A stretch of 18,735 bases of DNA from CAZTVN01 sp964617145 (GTDB taxonomy: Bacteria; Patescibacteriota; Gracilibacteria; UBA1369; JACRIC01). Below are positions 1-6,352 of this stretch, one piece after another. Positions within the stretch are counted from its first letter, which is position 1, and the number at the start of each line of letters is the position of its first letter. The stretch lies in assembly GCA_964617145.1 (NCBI GenBank), contig CAZTVN010000023.1, positions 1 through 18,735 of the forward strand, written 5' to 3'. The notes under the pieces were generated by a model. The model was given only the letters and a program-made list of their open reading frames with translations, made no database searches and was not told the DNA's origin. A program made the translations under genes and the position numbers.

Positions 1-20
1 GAGGTTAAAGTCACTTTCAT
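1..20 (-). CDS. 5' end of a divergent gene, product unknown (partial)
   Basis: Only six codons lie in the window, reading M-K-V-T-L-T from an ATG at 20..18. The purine-rich run GGGGGAAG sits 5 bases upstream of the ATG and could be the ribosome binding site. A plausible promoter lies just beyond it (46..73, minus strand). The gene would be transcribed away from uvrA. Nothing can be said about its function. The call rests on the start codon plus upstream signals and could be wrong. Confidence 0.4.
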
Positions 21-45
21 TCTAACTTCCCCCAATGTTTTCTTT

Positions 46-73
46 AATATAACCTACAAATATTATTATTCAA
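46..73 (-). promoter_or_regulatory. Sigma70-like promoter for the leftward gene
   Basis: Read on the minus strand, TTGAAT (73..68) and TATATT (51..46) are separated by 16 bp. Transcription would start near position 39, leaving a leader of about 20 nt before the ATG at 20. The region is AT-rich, so chance matches are likely. The position relative to a possible start codon and ribosome binding site is what supports it. Confidence 0.35.
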
Positions 74-162
74 CTGCTGAGGCTACCGCACTTGAAATCT
101 CCAGCAATGTATGCTAGCGTTCTTTAGCTAGGGAATTCTGAAAAACTATAAAAAAATTCTAT

Positions 163-3063
163 ATGGCAATGAATAAGATCGTTGTAAAAGGAGCGCGCAT
201 TCACAATCTTAAGAATATCGATGTTGAAATTCCGCGCGATAAACTTACGGTCATAACAGGACTTTCAGGTTCTGGAAAGTCTTCTTTGGCTTTTGACACC
301 ATTTACGCCGAAGGGCAGAGAAGATACGTAGAAAGCCTTTCAACCTATGCTCGGCAATTTCTTCAGCTTATGGAAAAACCAGAAGTGGAGGCCATCGAAG
401 GATTGTCCCCAGCGATTTCTATTGATCAAAAAACAGCGCCGAGAAATCCAAGGTCAACGGTCGGTACCGTCACGGAAATGTATGATTACATGCGTTTGCT
501 GTTTGCAAAAATAGGTCGTCCTCATTGTCCCAAATGTGGAAGGCAGATCGAGCGTCAAACCGTGACTCAAATCGTAAATACCATTGCGAGCATGAAGGAA
601 GATAAGCGAATTTTAATTCTGGCGCCACTCGTTCGGGATCGCAAAGGGGTGCACGAAAAAATGATAGAAAAAATAAAAAAAGAAGGATTTGTGCGGGTTC
701 GAATCGATAAAGAAGTGTATTCTGTTTTGGAAATCCCAAATATAGAAGAAAACAAAAAACACACTATTGAGGTAGTAGTAGATCGTCTGGTGGTAAAAAA
801 TCTCAAAGCGATAAAAAAAACGCTTTCATCGGGCCAAGAAGTTGATGTCCCAAATCCCGACAGGTCCAGACTCGCTGATTCTGTAGAGACAGCCCTAAAG
901 TATGGTAACGGACTTTTAATCGTATTGGATCACGATACTTTAGAAGAACAACTTTTTTCTGAAAAATTTACTTGCCCACAGTGTAATACCAATCTTTCGG
1001 AGATTTCCCCACGAAGTTTCTCGTTTAATAGTCCGCATGGAGCCTGTTCTGCCTGTCACGGGCTCGGAACAAAACTCGAAATTGACGCAGAACTTATTTT
1101 TCAAAATCCAAGCCTTACTTTAGCCGAAGGAGCCGTAACGCCTTGGTCAACAACAACATCAAATCTCACTTGGTATAATCGTATTCTTGAAGCAGTTGCG
1201 CGTCGTCATGGATTTTCCATTCACACATCGATTAAAGATCTTAAAAAAGAGCATATCGAAATTCTTTTGCACGGAACAGGAGATGAAAAATATTCCGTAA
1301 CTTTTAATGAATATGGAGAAAGCGTAAACGGACGATATGAAACGTCATTTGAAGGTATTGTCCCGAATCTCAAGCGTCGTTATCACGAGACAGATTCAGA
1401 TTATACAAGAAAAAAAATAGAAGCTTTTATGCAAATCATCACTTGCCAAGAATGCAAAGGAAAACGCTTAAAACCAGAGATCCTTTCAATCACCATAAAT
1501 AAAGAATCCATCATTGATATGACGACAAAATCGGTCATGCAGGCAAAAGAAGATTTAAAATTGCTGAAACTCAATGAAACCGAAAAAATTATTGCTGAAC
1601 CGATTGTAAAAGAACTCGATAACAGGCTCGGATTTTTAATGAATGTCGGCCTTTCTTACCTTACCTTAGATCGAGCTGCCAATACGCTCTCAGGTGGTGA
1701 AGCCCAGCGAATACGATTGGCAACTCAAATCGGATCGAGGCTCATGGGAGTGCTCTACGTCCTCGATGAACCTTCCATAGGCTTGCATCAAAGCGATAAT
1801 GAAAAACTTATAAAAACCCTTATTACACTGAGAGATATTGGAAACACCGTTATCGTTGTAGAGCACGATATAGATACCATGTTGGCCTCAGATTATATTT
1901 TGGACATCGGTCCGGGAGCAGGAAAACATGGGGGAAAAGTGGTGGCATCAGGAACTCCAAAAGAGATTATGAAAAACGAAAATTCTGTAACTGGCCAATA
2001 TCTTTCAGGAAGAAAAAAAATACCGATACCAACGGAAAGACGAAAAGGAAGCGGAAAATATCTGAAAATTATTCAGGCGAATCATCACAATCTCAAAAAC
2101 ATCGATGTAAAGCTGCCACTCCAGACCTTTATCGGGATAACAGGAGTATCTGGATCAGGAAAATCCACATTGATTAATGATATTTTGGTGCAAGTTTTAT
2201 CAGCTCGTCTCAATCGTGCCCGAACCGTAAGTGGAAAGCATAAAGAAATACATGGAATAGAACATCTCGATAAAATTATTAATATCGATCAAGAGCCGAT
2301 CGGAAGGACTCCTCGTTCAAATCCAGCAACATATACAGCGGTTTTTAACGATATTCGTGAACTTTTTGCCCAAACGCCGGAAGCAAAGCTTCGGGGATAT
2401 AAAACTGGAAGGTTTAGTTTTAATGTAAAAGGTGGAAGGTGTGAAGCTTGTTCAGGAGATGGAGTAAAGAAGATTGAAATGCATTTTCTTCCGGATATTT
2501 ATGTGACCTGTGAAGAATGTAAGGGAAAGAGATATAACGAAGAAGCCTTGGAAATTACTTATAAAGGGAAAAGCATTGCTGATGTATTGGCTATGACTGT
2601 GGACGAATCATTGGATTTTTTTAAGGCGATCCCAAGCATAAAATCTAAACTGAGCACCTTAAGCGATGTGGGATTGGGATATATTCACTTAGGACAACCT
2701 GCAACAACACTTTCGGGCGGTGAAGCCCAGCGTATCAAACTCGCAACCGAACTTGCAAAACGTTCTACGGGAAAAACATTTTACGTCCTCGATGAGCCCA
2801 CAACAGGATTGCATTTTGATGATGTGAGAAAACTTCTTGATGTGTTACAGCGATTGGTCGATAAAGGAAATACCGTCCTTACTATCGAGCACAATCTCGA
2901 TGTCATCAAATCCGTAGATTACATTGTGGATTTGGGCCCTTCCGGCGGAGAAGAAGGCGGAGAGGTGGTATGTGAGGGGACCCCCGAAGAAGTGGCAAAG
3001 TGCGCGAAATCATACACGGGAAAATGGTTAAAAAATTTCTTGAAATCGAGTAAAGAATACTGA
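163..3063 (+). CDS. uvrA: Excinuclease ABC subunit A (UvrA)
   Basis: UvrA is the ATP-dependent damage-recognition subunit of nucleotide excision repair. As a dimer it loads UvrB at DNA lesions. At 966 aa the protein is close to the usual 940-960 aa and holds both ABC modules. Walker A GLSGSGKSS is at about 33-41 and GVSGSGKST at about 661-669. ABC signature LSGGEAQRI occurs near 509 and 850, each followed by a Walker B of the VLDEP type. Zinc cysteine pairs are C122/C125, C271/C274 with C295/C298, and C760/C763 with C783/C786. ATG163 is used here; a second in-frame ATG at 169 is equally possible, since neither has a clear Shine-Dalgarno. A TATAAA at 147-152 would give a very short leader. The gene appears intact and is not part of the neighbouring minus-strand units. 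Confidence 0.98.
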   Translation: MAMNKIVVKGARIHNLKNIDVEIPRDKLTVITGLSGSGKSSLAFDTIYAEGQRRYVESLSTYARQFLQLMEKPEVEAIEGLSPAISIDQKTAPRNPRSTVGTVTEMYDYMRLLFAKIGRPHCPKCGRQIERQTVTQIVNTIASMKEDKRILILAPLVRDRKGVHEKMIEKIKKEGFVRVRIDKEVYSVLEIPNIEENKKHTIEVVVDRLVVKNLKAIKKTLSSGQEVDVPNPDRSRLADSVETALKYGNGLLIVLDHDTLEEQLFSEKFTCPQCNTNLSEISPRSFSFNSPHGACSACHGLGTKLEIDAELIFQNPSLTLAEGAVTPWSTTTSNLTWYNRILEAVARRHGFSIHTSIKDLKKEHIEILLHGTGDEKYSVTFNEYGESVNGRYETSFEGIVPNLKRRYHETDSDYTRKKIEAFMQIITCQECKGKRLKPEILSITINKESIIDMTTKSVMQAKEDLKLLKLNETEKIIAEPIVKELDNRLGFLMNVGLSYLTLDRAANTLSGGEAQRIRLATQIGSRLMGVLYVLDEPSIGLHQSDNEKLIKTLITLRDIGNTVIVVEHDIDTMLASDYILDIGPGAGKHGGKVVASGTPKEIMKNENSVTGQYLSGRKKIPIPTERRKGSGKYLKIIQANHHNLKNIDVKLPLQTFIGITGVSGSGKSTLINDILVQVLSARLNRARTVSGKHKEIHGIEHLDKIINIDQEPIGRTPRSNPATYTAVFNDIRELFAQTPEAKLRGYKTGRFSFNVKGGRCEACSGDGVKKIEMHFLPDIYVTCEECKGKRYNEEALEITYKGKSIADVLAMTVDESLDFFKAIPSIKSKLSTLSDVGLGYIHLGQPATTLSGGEAQRIKLATELAKRSTGKTFYVLDEPTTGLHFDDVRKLLDVLQRLVDKGNTVLTIEHNLDVIKSVDYIVDLGPSGGEEGGEVVCEGTPEEVAKCAKSYTGKWLKNFLKSSKEY

Positions 3064-3117
3064 AAAGATCCCAGTTTTTCAGGTAGTCAAATAAAGGCTT
3101 GTGTAAAAGGAATTCAT

Positions 3118-3270
3118 CTAGTCTGTTAATTTTGCCAATTGGCACTGTGAGAAGATGCTTTGAGTGCTCACTCCATGTTCACGAGCTGCTTGGGAAGCAG
3201 TGATGCCTTCAGATTTGATACGTTCCAGTATTTGATCCTTCAGTTCTTTGGGAATACGACGATTACTCAT
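3118..3270 (-). pseudogene. Transposase helix-turn-helix remnant (IS3 OrfA-like)
   Basis: A 50-codon frame begins MSNRRIPKELKDQILERIKS and continues through a helix-turn-helix (GITASQAAREHGVSTQSI) typical of the N-terminal DNA-binding domain of IS3/IS481-type transposase OrfA proteins. The homology then stops: the next residues (FSQCQLAKLTD) do not resemble the usual continuation (a YxWL-type helix), and a TAG follows. There is no room for a catalytic DDE domain before the uvrA stop at 3063, so this is a truncated copy or a scar from internal deletion. An 8-bp inverted repeat, GTATACTG at 3271-3278 and CAGTATAC at 3307-3314, lies just upstream of its start and may be part of the old element end or promoter. 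No matching element end was found near 3064-3117. Confidence 0.7.
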
Positions 3271-3314
3271 GTATACTGCTGGTTAATGGATAGTTGATAC
3301 CGTGTCCAGTATAC
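3271..3314. repeat. 8-bp inverted repeat upstream of the transposase remnant
   Basis: GTATACTG (3271-3278) and its reverse complement CAGTATAC (3307-3314) are separated by 28 bp and abut the ATG of the transposase remnant. It could be a residual insertion-sequence end, an operator or chance. Each arm contains the palindrome GTATAC. Confidence 0.35.
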
Positions 3315-3341
3315 GGGGTACCTGCCATAGGCTAAGAAAAT

Positions 3342-3545
3342 TTAATCGGAGTTGTAATACATTTTTATGACTTTTTTTGAGTTTTTTTCATAGGTCACTT
3401 CGCACTTTGCAAAATCATAATCCTTAGAAGTAGCTTTAAAAAAGATCGTCTCATAATTATTCTCTCCTTTCTGAACACCATAAAAATAATAATTTTTTAA
3501 GTCTTTTCTTATATCATTTATAAATTTTTTTCTGAAATAGGTCAT
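3342..3545 (-). CDS. Small protein of unknown function, possible partner of the upstream toxin-like gene
   Basis: The frame encodes 67 aa starting MTYFRKKF and ending KMYYNSD. It is rich in Lys, Tyr, Phe and Asn, has no signal peptide or membrane segment, and contains one Cys. I place the start at the ATG at 3545, ten bases after the stop of the upstream gene (3556). The frame stays open upstream to 3626, but that part overlaps the 3' end of the upstream gene and reads as a low-complexity shadow of it. There is no clear Shine-Dalgarno, so translation may depend on the upstream gene. The product is unrecognised. A small gene directly after a toxin-like gene is the usual place for an immunity protein; that is inference from position only. 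Confidence 0.55.
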   Translation of the reverse strand: MTYFRKKFINDIRKDLKNYYFYGVQKGENNYETIFFKATSKDYDFAKCEVTYEKNSKKVIKMYYNSD

Positions 3546-3555
3546 AAAAAAGATG

Positions 3556-4161
3556 TTATTTTTTATTGTTTTTCTTTTCAGAATCCTTTTGAGAATCATA
3601 GTTTTTCCCATTACTGTCATCTTCACCTTCTACGTCACTATTATAATCATCAGGGAGATGATCATAATTAGGCGCATCTTCAGGTTCAGTTGATTCCAGA
3701 ATCTCAAAATAAACTTTTAATAGATCACTTAATGAGTAGTCCGTTATGCCTTGATTTTCTAATTCTTCGATGAGGTAAGCAAACTGAATTCCTGCCGAAT
3801 TTGATGGAAGGTCTTCGTAAGAAAAGGCGCTATCCGATTCTCCAGTTAGCTGTTCAAGTTCTATCTTTAAACCAGCTAATCTCGTTAGAAAACCTCCTAC
3901 ACCCGTTCCTCCAATGTCTTTATTTAAAGTAAAAAAAGCAGCTGCGAAAAAATGTTTAAAATCAATCCATCCTTTTTTTTCTGTATATACGTAACGTGGT
4001 CCAGAATCATATTTATTAAAATAATGATAGAGTCTATCAAGTAGAACTTCACCATTTGACTTCGAATTTTCTTGGAACTCTCGAACATCTGAAACAATCA
4101 CATCTATTGTTGTTGCCTGAGCTTTATTCGGCTCCTCACCATTGATATCTGTATAATTCAC
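3556..4161 (-). CDS. Stand-alone protein resembling an RHS/polymorphic-toxin C-terminal domain
   Basis: The gene encodes 201 aa from a GTG start at 4161, with GAGGAA (4174..4169) correctly placed as ribosome binding site. Residues about 64-135 carry a motif series that I associate with C-terminal domains of RHS and related polymorphic toxins: GWIDFKHFFAAAFF, a glycine-rich GGTGVGGFLTRLAGLKIE, then FSYEDLPSNSAG, and near 165 the string EDAPNYDHLP. This assignment is from memory of the pattern and is not proven. There is no signal peptide. The last 30 residues are a highly charged, low-complexity tail rich in Asp, Lys and Asn. It stands alone rather than at the end of a large RHS protein and is followed 10 bp later by a 67-aa gene. 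It could be an orphan toxin cassette, a domestic relative of such domains, or part of the mobile island flanked by the transposase remnant. Confidence 0.75.
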   Translation of the reverse strand: MNYTDINGEEPNKAQATTIDVIVSDVREFQENSKSNGEVLLDRLYHYFNKYDSGPRYVYTEKKGWIDFKHFFAAAFFTLNKDIGGTGVGGFLTRLAGLKIELEQLTGESDSAFSYEDLPSNSAGIQFAYLIEELENQGITDYSLSDLLKVYFEILESTEPEDAPNYDHLPDDYNSDVEGEDDSNGKNYDSQKDSEKKNNKK

Positions 4162-4206
4162 CGGATTATTCCTCGCATAAGCAAATGTTTTTTAAAATTC
4201 CGCCAG

Positions 4207-4216
4207 CTTACGTAAG
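4207..4216. promoter_or_regulatory. Palindrome CTTACGTAAG, possible operator
   Basis: A perfect 10-bp palindrome lies 45 bp upstream of the GTG of the toxin-like gene, at the border between ordinary sequence and the extreme AT-rich tract. Its position fits an operator for the minus-strand pair. No second copy was seen nearby, so chance is not excluded. Confidence 0.3.
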
Positions 4217-4335
4217 AGGATTTAATAGAATTTAATTAAATTAAATAAAATATAGGAAAATTATTAAAAAATAAATAAAATTAATAAAAATATAAATTTA
4301 TTAAAAAAAGTATTGTAAAGTTTAAATAAATTTAA
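4217..4335. other. Extremely AT-rich intergenic tract
   Basis: About 120 bp consist almost wholly of A and T, in irregular runs such as TTAATTAAATTAAATAAAATA. It lies between the divergent toxin-like gene (minus) and the excisionase-like gene (plus). It contains no reading frame. The promoter for the minus-strand pair is probably inside it, but there are too many TATAAT-like strings to choose one. Such a tract could bend DNA or ease melting, and is a common setting for mobile-element control regions. Confidence 0.7.
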
Positions 4336-4341
4336 TATAAT
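4313..4341 (+). promoter_or_regulatory. Near-consensus sigma70 promoter
   Basis: TTGTAA (4313-4318) and a perfect TATAAT (4336-4341) are separated by exactly 17 bp. Transcription would begin near 4348, about 50 nt before the ATG of the excisionase-like gene at 4398. This is the strongest promoter visible in the window. Confidence 0.7.
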
Positions 4342-4342
4342 G

Positions 4343-4457
4343 CATCTGAAGTGGTTTCCCCCTCCTTTTTAAGACGTTACGACTTAATGTTGTATGAATG
4401 CCAGAGAGCCTCTTAACTTCAGATGAAGTGGCAAAAATCCTCAAAGTGCACCACTTC
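4343..4457 (+). promoter_or_regulatory. Repeated GAAGTGG motifs and 9-bp inverted repeat around the start of the HTH gene
   Basis: CATCTGAAG (4343-4351), at the predicted transcription start, is the exact reverse complement of CTTCAGATG (4417-4425), which lies just inside the coding region. The 7-mer GAAGTGG occurs at 4348-4354 and 4425-4431, and inverted as CCACTTC at 4451-4457. The arms could fold the mRNA leader with the start codon in the loop, or the repeats could be binding sites for the encoded DNA-binding protein. Both are inference. Confidence 0.35.
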
Positions 4458-4571
4458 ACTGTCCTCAAATATATACGTGGCGGGAAACTCAGAGCCGTAA
4501 AAATAGGACGAGTTTACAGAATCCGCGAAAAAGATATCGACGCTTTCATCGAAAAACAACTCACATTTTAA
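4398..4571 (+). CDS. Excisionase-family (HTH_17) DNA-binding protein
   Basis: The gene encodes 57 aa starting MPESLLTSDEVAKILKVHHF. The pattern is the excisionase/MerR-like winged helix: LTSDEVAKIL forms the first helix, TVLKYIRGGKLRAVKIG the recognition helix and wing, and YRIREKDIDAFIEKQ the final strand and helix. Proteins of this size and pattern act as excisionases (recombination directionality factors) or small transcription regulators. An in-frame TGA sits directly upstream of the ATG, which fixes the start. There is no Shine-Dalgarno, and a short overlapping frame (ATG at 4387, nine codons) precedes it. A zinc-ribbon gene follows. No integrase is present in the window, so a regulator is as likely as an excisionase. 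Confidence 0.85.
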   Translation: MPESLLTSDEVAKILKVHHFTVLKYIRGGKLRAVKIGRVYRIREKDIDAFIEKQLTF

Positions 4572-4585
4572 ATGAAGAAATTATC

Positions 4586-4756
4586 ATGATATTTAATTGC
4601 CTACGCTGCGGAAGATCCATTTCATCCAGACACGATATTTGTCCTTATTGCAAGATAGAAACATCACAAATTGGGCCAGAGTTAAAAACTCTCTCGACTC
4701 GGAAAAATCTCAAAGAAAAATATAAAGGCACTATTTTTTCACTCGTACTTCGATAG
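4586..4756 (+). CDS. Small zinc-ribbon protein
   Basis: The frame encodes 56 aa from ATG 4586. Four cysteines form CLRC (residues 5-8) and CPYC (19-22), a compact treble-clef or zinc-ribbon arrangement, followed by a basic tail rich in Lys and Arg. It starts 14 bases after the stop of the excisionase-like gene and is very probably on the same transcript. A five-codon frame (ATG at 4572, ending TGA at 4587-4589) overlaps its start as ATGA, which may couple translation. Function is unknown; nucleic-acid binding or a structural zinc site are the usual roles of such ribbons. Confidence 0.7.
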   Translation: MIFNCLRCGRSISSRHDICPYCKIETSQIGPELKTLSTRKNLKEKYKGTIFSLVLR

Positions 4757-4913
4757 CTGTAACCCTAAGGAATCTCAATTACATTGCGAGCAATCGGACC
4801 GCGGTTCGCATTCTACGTCCTTCACAAAAACAACTCAGGTTTATTCTATTGCACTCTGGACATACCGGAAAATTATCCCCTTCGGCTGTTCAGAGTGCGG
4901 TAAGATTGAACGA
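4757..4913. other. Intergenic segment with nested hairpin, no convincing gene
   Basis: GCACTCTG (4851-4858) pairs perfectly with CAGAGTGC (4891-4898). Inside that stem, CCGGAA (4865-4870) can pair with TTCGG (4881-4885) with one bulged base, giving a two-tier hairpin. The segment is less AT-rich than the tract upstream. All three + frames are partly open here, but none has a credible start. It could be a structured leader or small RNA, an element end, or decayed coding sequence. Confidence 0.4.
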
Positions 4914-4987
4914 TGCGGCGGAGAGGTTTTGAAGAAAACAAAAGGAGTATCGGGCGATACGTTTTTTTAAAAAACCTCTCCGCCGCA
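4914..4987. repeat. 17-bp perfect inverted repeat, GC-rich
   Basis: TGCGGCGGAGAGGTTTT (4914-4930) is the exact reverse complement of 4971-4987. The 40-bp interior is AT-rich except for a second hairpin. It starts 4 bases beyond the stop codon of the minus operon's last gene (4991). The GC-rich arms stand out in this AT-rich genome. It may be a strong transcription barrier, a cruciform or a small non-autonomous element. Confidence 0.85.
4947..4968. terminator. Bidirectional intrinsic terminator
   Basis: GTATCGGGCGATAC (4947-4960) forms a short stem with a GC loop, followed on the + strand by G and seven T (4962-4968). On the minus strand the same stem is followed by the T-rich string TCCTTTTGTTTTC. 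It therefore serves as terminator for the zinc-ribbon transcript arriving from the left and for the minus operon arriving from the right. The larger 17-bp inverted repeat encloses it. Confidence 0.6.
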
Positions 4988-4990
4988 CAC

Positions 4991-6316
4991 TTAAGACCCC
5001 TTATTCACACACTGTCTCTGAAAGATTTTCTCTTTACACTCGCTAATGCTTTGCATCGGAAGGATGCTATTGTCAATGATTTGTCGAAGAGTATCAAGAT
5101 TTTGAGAAAGTGCCGAGATGATATCATCGGTACCTCTTCCGTAGAGAGTGTAGTATTGAATCAACATTTCAGCTTTATCAAACCTTGCCGTATAAGATTC
5201 GTCCTCTGCGAATTGAACTTCCTGAAAAACATCAACCGTAGGAGGAATATTGAGCGAATGATAAGAAGAAGTATTTTTATAAAAATTCTTCGCGGCTTCA
5301 CTTAAATTTCCTAATATTCCCTCACTATCTTCAGAATCACCAGAAAAAAGTTCCTTAATAGCGCTCAAATTTTTCGCTGGTTCGATACCGGAAACAGTAA
5401 CATTGACGGATTTATTTAAAGCTCCAGAGACGGTGCCAAGAGGAGCTTCGCGTAAACGATTTAAGCCACTGCCAAGATTTGAAAGGGACTCAGATCTCCT
5501 CGCTTTATGTTGCTCGCGAATAGCTTCCTGACGCTCAATTTCAGAACTGGCAGCCTCTTGAAATCCCTGAAGAGGATTGGGAAACATGAGCGAAATTTTT
5601 CCCCAAACCTCACGAAGTTTTGTCCCGATCTCACTCCAATTCCCGACATTGCACTCTTGATAAATGCCAGTGCCATCACTCTTCAATCGATCATTATAGC
5701 TAAGGCGAATTTCATCAAAAATATCGGTAAATTCGCTCCCTGTAAACCATCCAAGTTCATTGACATATTTTTCCTGAAAAAGATCTTGAAAGGTTTGATG
5801 AGGGATCGGATCTAGGGGATCATCTTTATTCACAAGCTGTTTTTTCCCGCGCTCAAAAAAGCAAATACTTCCTTCCTCACATTCAACAAAACTACGGACA
5901 TAATCTTGCTCAAGTTTTAAACGAAAAAAATCTTTTTGGTATTGATCGATGGAAACGGTGTCACACTTTAAGTAGGCATTACGAAGTTGATCTCGAACTT
6001 TTCGAAGCTGATCTTCCTGAGTCAATATGTCTTTCAGTTGGCACGCGTTTTTGAAAAGGTCGGATCCCGCTTGAAAGGTAGATCCGACATCGGAAACTCG
6101 CGTATTGAGAAAATGAAGATAATCGTTCCCTCCATTCAAACATTCTTTCGCCTCTTTAACTTCCTGTCCAGAGCGAGTTTCCTTCGCAAAAATAGCAGGC
6201 TTAAAGATAAAGATGGTAAACACAAAACCTAAGCCAAAAAAAATCGAAAAAACAGTATAAAGAATAAATTTTAAGGTTGATGAGGTTGATATTTTTCGAG
6301 ATGAAGGTAAATGCAT
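4991..6316 (-). CDS. Membrane-anchored protein of unknown function, last gene of the surface operon
   Basis: The gene encodes 441 aa. One hydrophobic segment at about residues 15-43 (FILYTVFSIFFGLGFVFTIF) follows a short Ser/Lys-rich N-terminus, predicting a single-pass anchor with the bulk of the protein outside. Eight cysteines are spread over the exterior part; the last (QRQCVNKGS) is six residues from the end. The body is mostly charged and helical, with a Gly/Ser-rich middle (about 270-330). I recognise no family. It lies 36 bp after the previous stop, without an obvious Shine-Dalgarno, and the spacer holds a near-repeat of TTTAAAGAGGAT. Its layout parallels the three genes upstream, suggesting membership of one envelope complex. 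Confidence 0.85.
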   Translation of the reverse strand: MHLPSSRKISTSSTLKFILYTVFSIFFGLGFVFTIFIFKPAIFAKETRSGQEVKEAKECLNGGNDYLHFLNTRVSDVGSTFQAGSDLFKNACQLKDILTQEDQLRKVRDQLRNAYLKCDTVSIDQYQKDFFRLKLEQDYVRSFVECEEGSICFFERGKKQLVNKDDPLDPIPHQTFQDLFQEKYVNELGWFTGSEFTDIFDEIRLSYNDRLKSDGTGIYQECNVGNWSEIGTKLREVWGKISLMFPNPLQGFQEAASSEIERQEAIREQHKARRSESLSNLGSGLNRLREAPLGTVSGALNKSVNVTVSGIEPAKNLSAIKELFSGDSEDSEGILGNLSEAAKNFYKNTSSYHSLNIPPTVDVFQEVQFAEDESYTARFDKAEMLIQYYTLYGRGTDDIISALSQNLDTLRQIIDNSILPMQSISECKEKIFQRQCVNKGS

Positions 6317-6352
6317 AAATTTAAAAGAGGATGAAAAAGGTTTTAAAGAGGA

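Noticed and set aside
3060..3082. Hairpin CTGAAAA/TTTTCAG after uvrA as a terminator
   Set aside because: The stem is 7 bp and AT-rich, it includes the stop codon, and no T-run follows.
2906..3145. Minus frame beginning with GTG at 3145 (PIGKINRLDEFLLHKPLFDY)
   Set aside because: It runs deep into uvrA on the opposite strand. The first 25 residues might be a transposase C-terminal scrap, but there is no support beyond open frame.
3546..3626. Upstream extension of the 67-aa gene to an ATG at 3626
   Set aside because: It would overlap 71 bases of the toxin-like gene and encodes a Lys/Ile-rich shadow of that gene's low-complexity tail.
4686..4970. Open + strand frames between the zinc-ribbon gene and the terminator, including one reading CSECGKIERCGG
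   Set aside because: Three frames overlap here, each without a usable start codon, and one runs into the terminator hairpin. They cannot all be real, and none is supported over the others.
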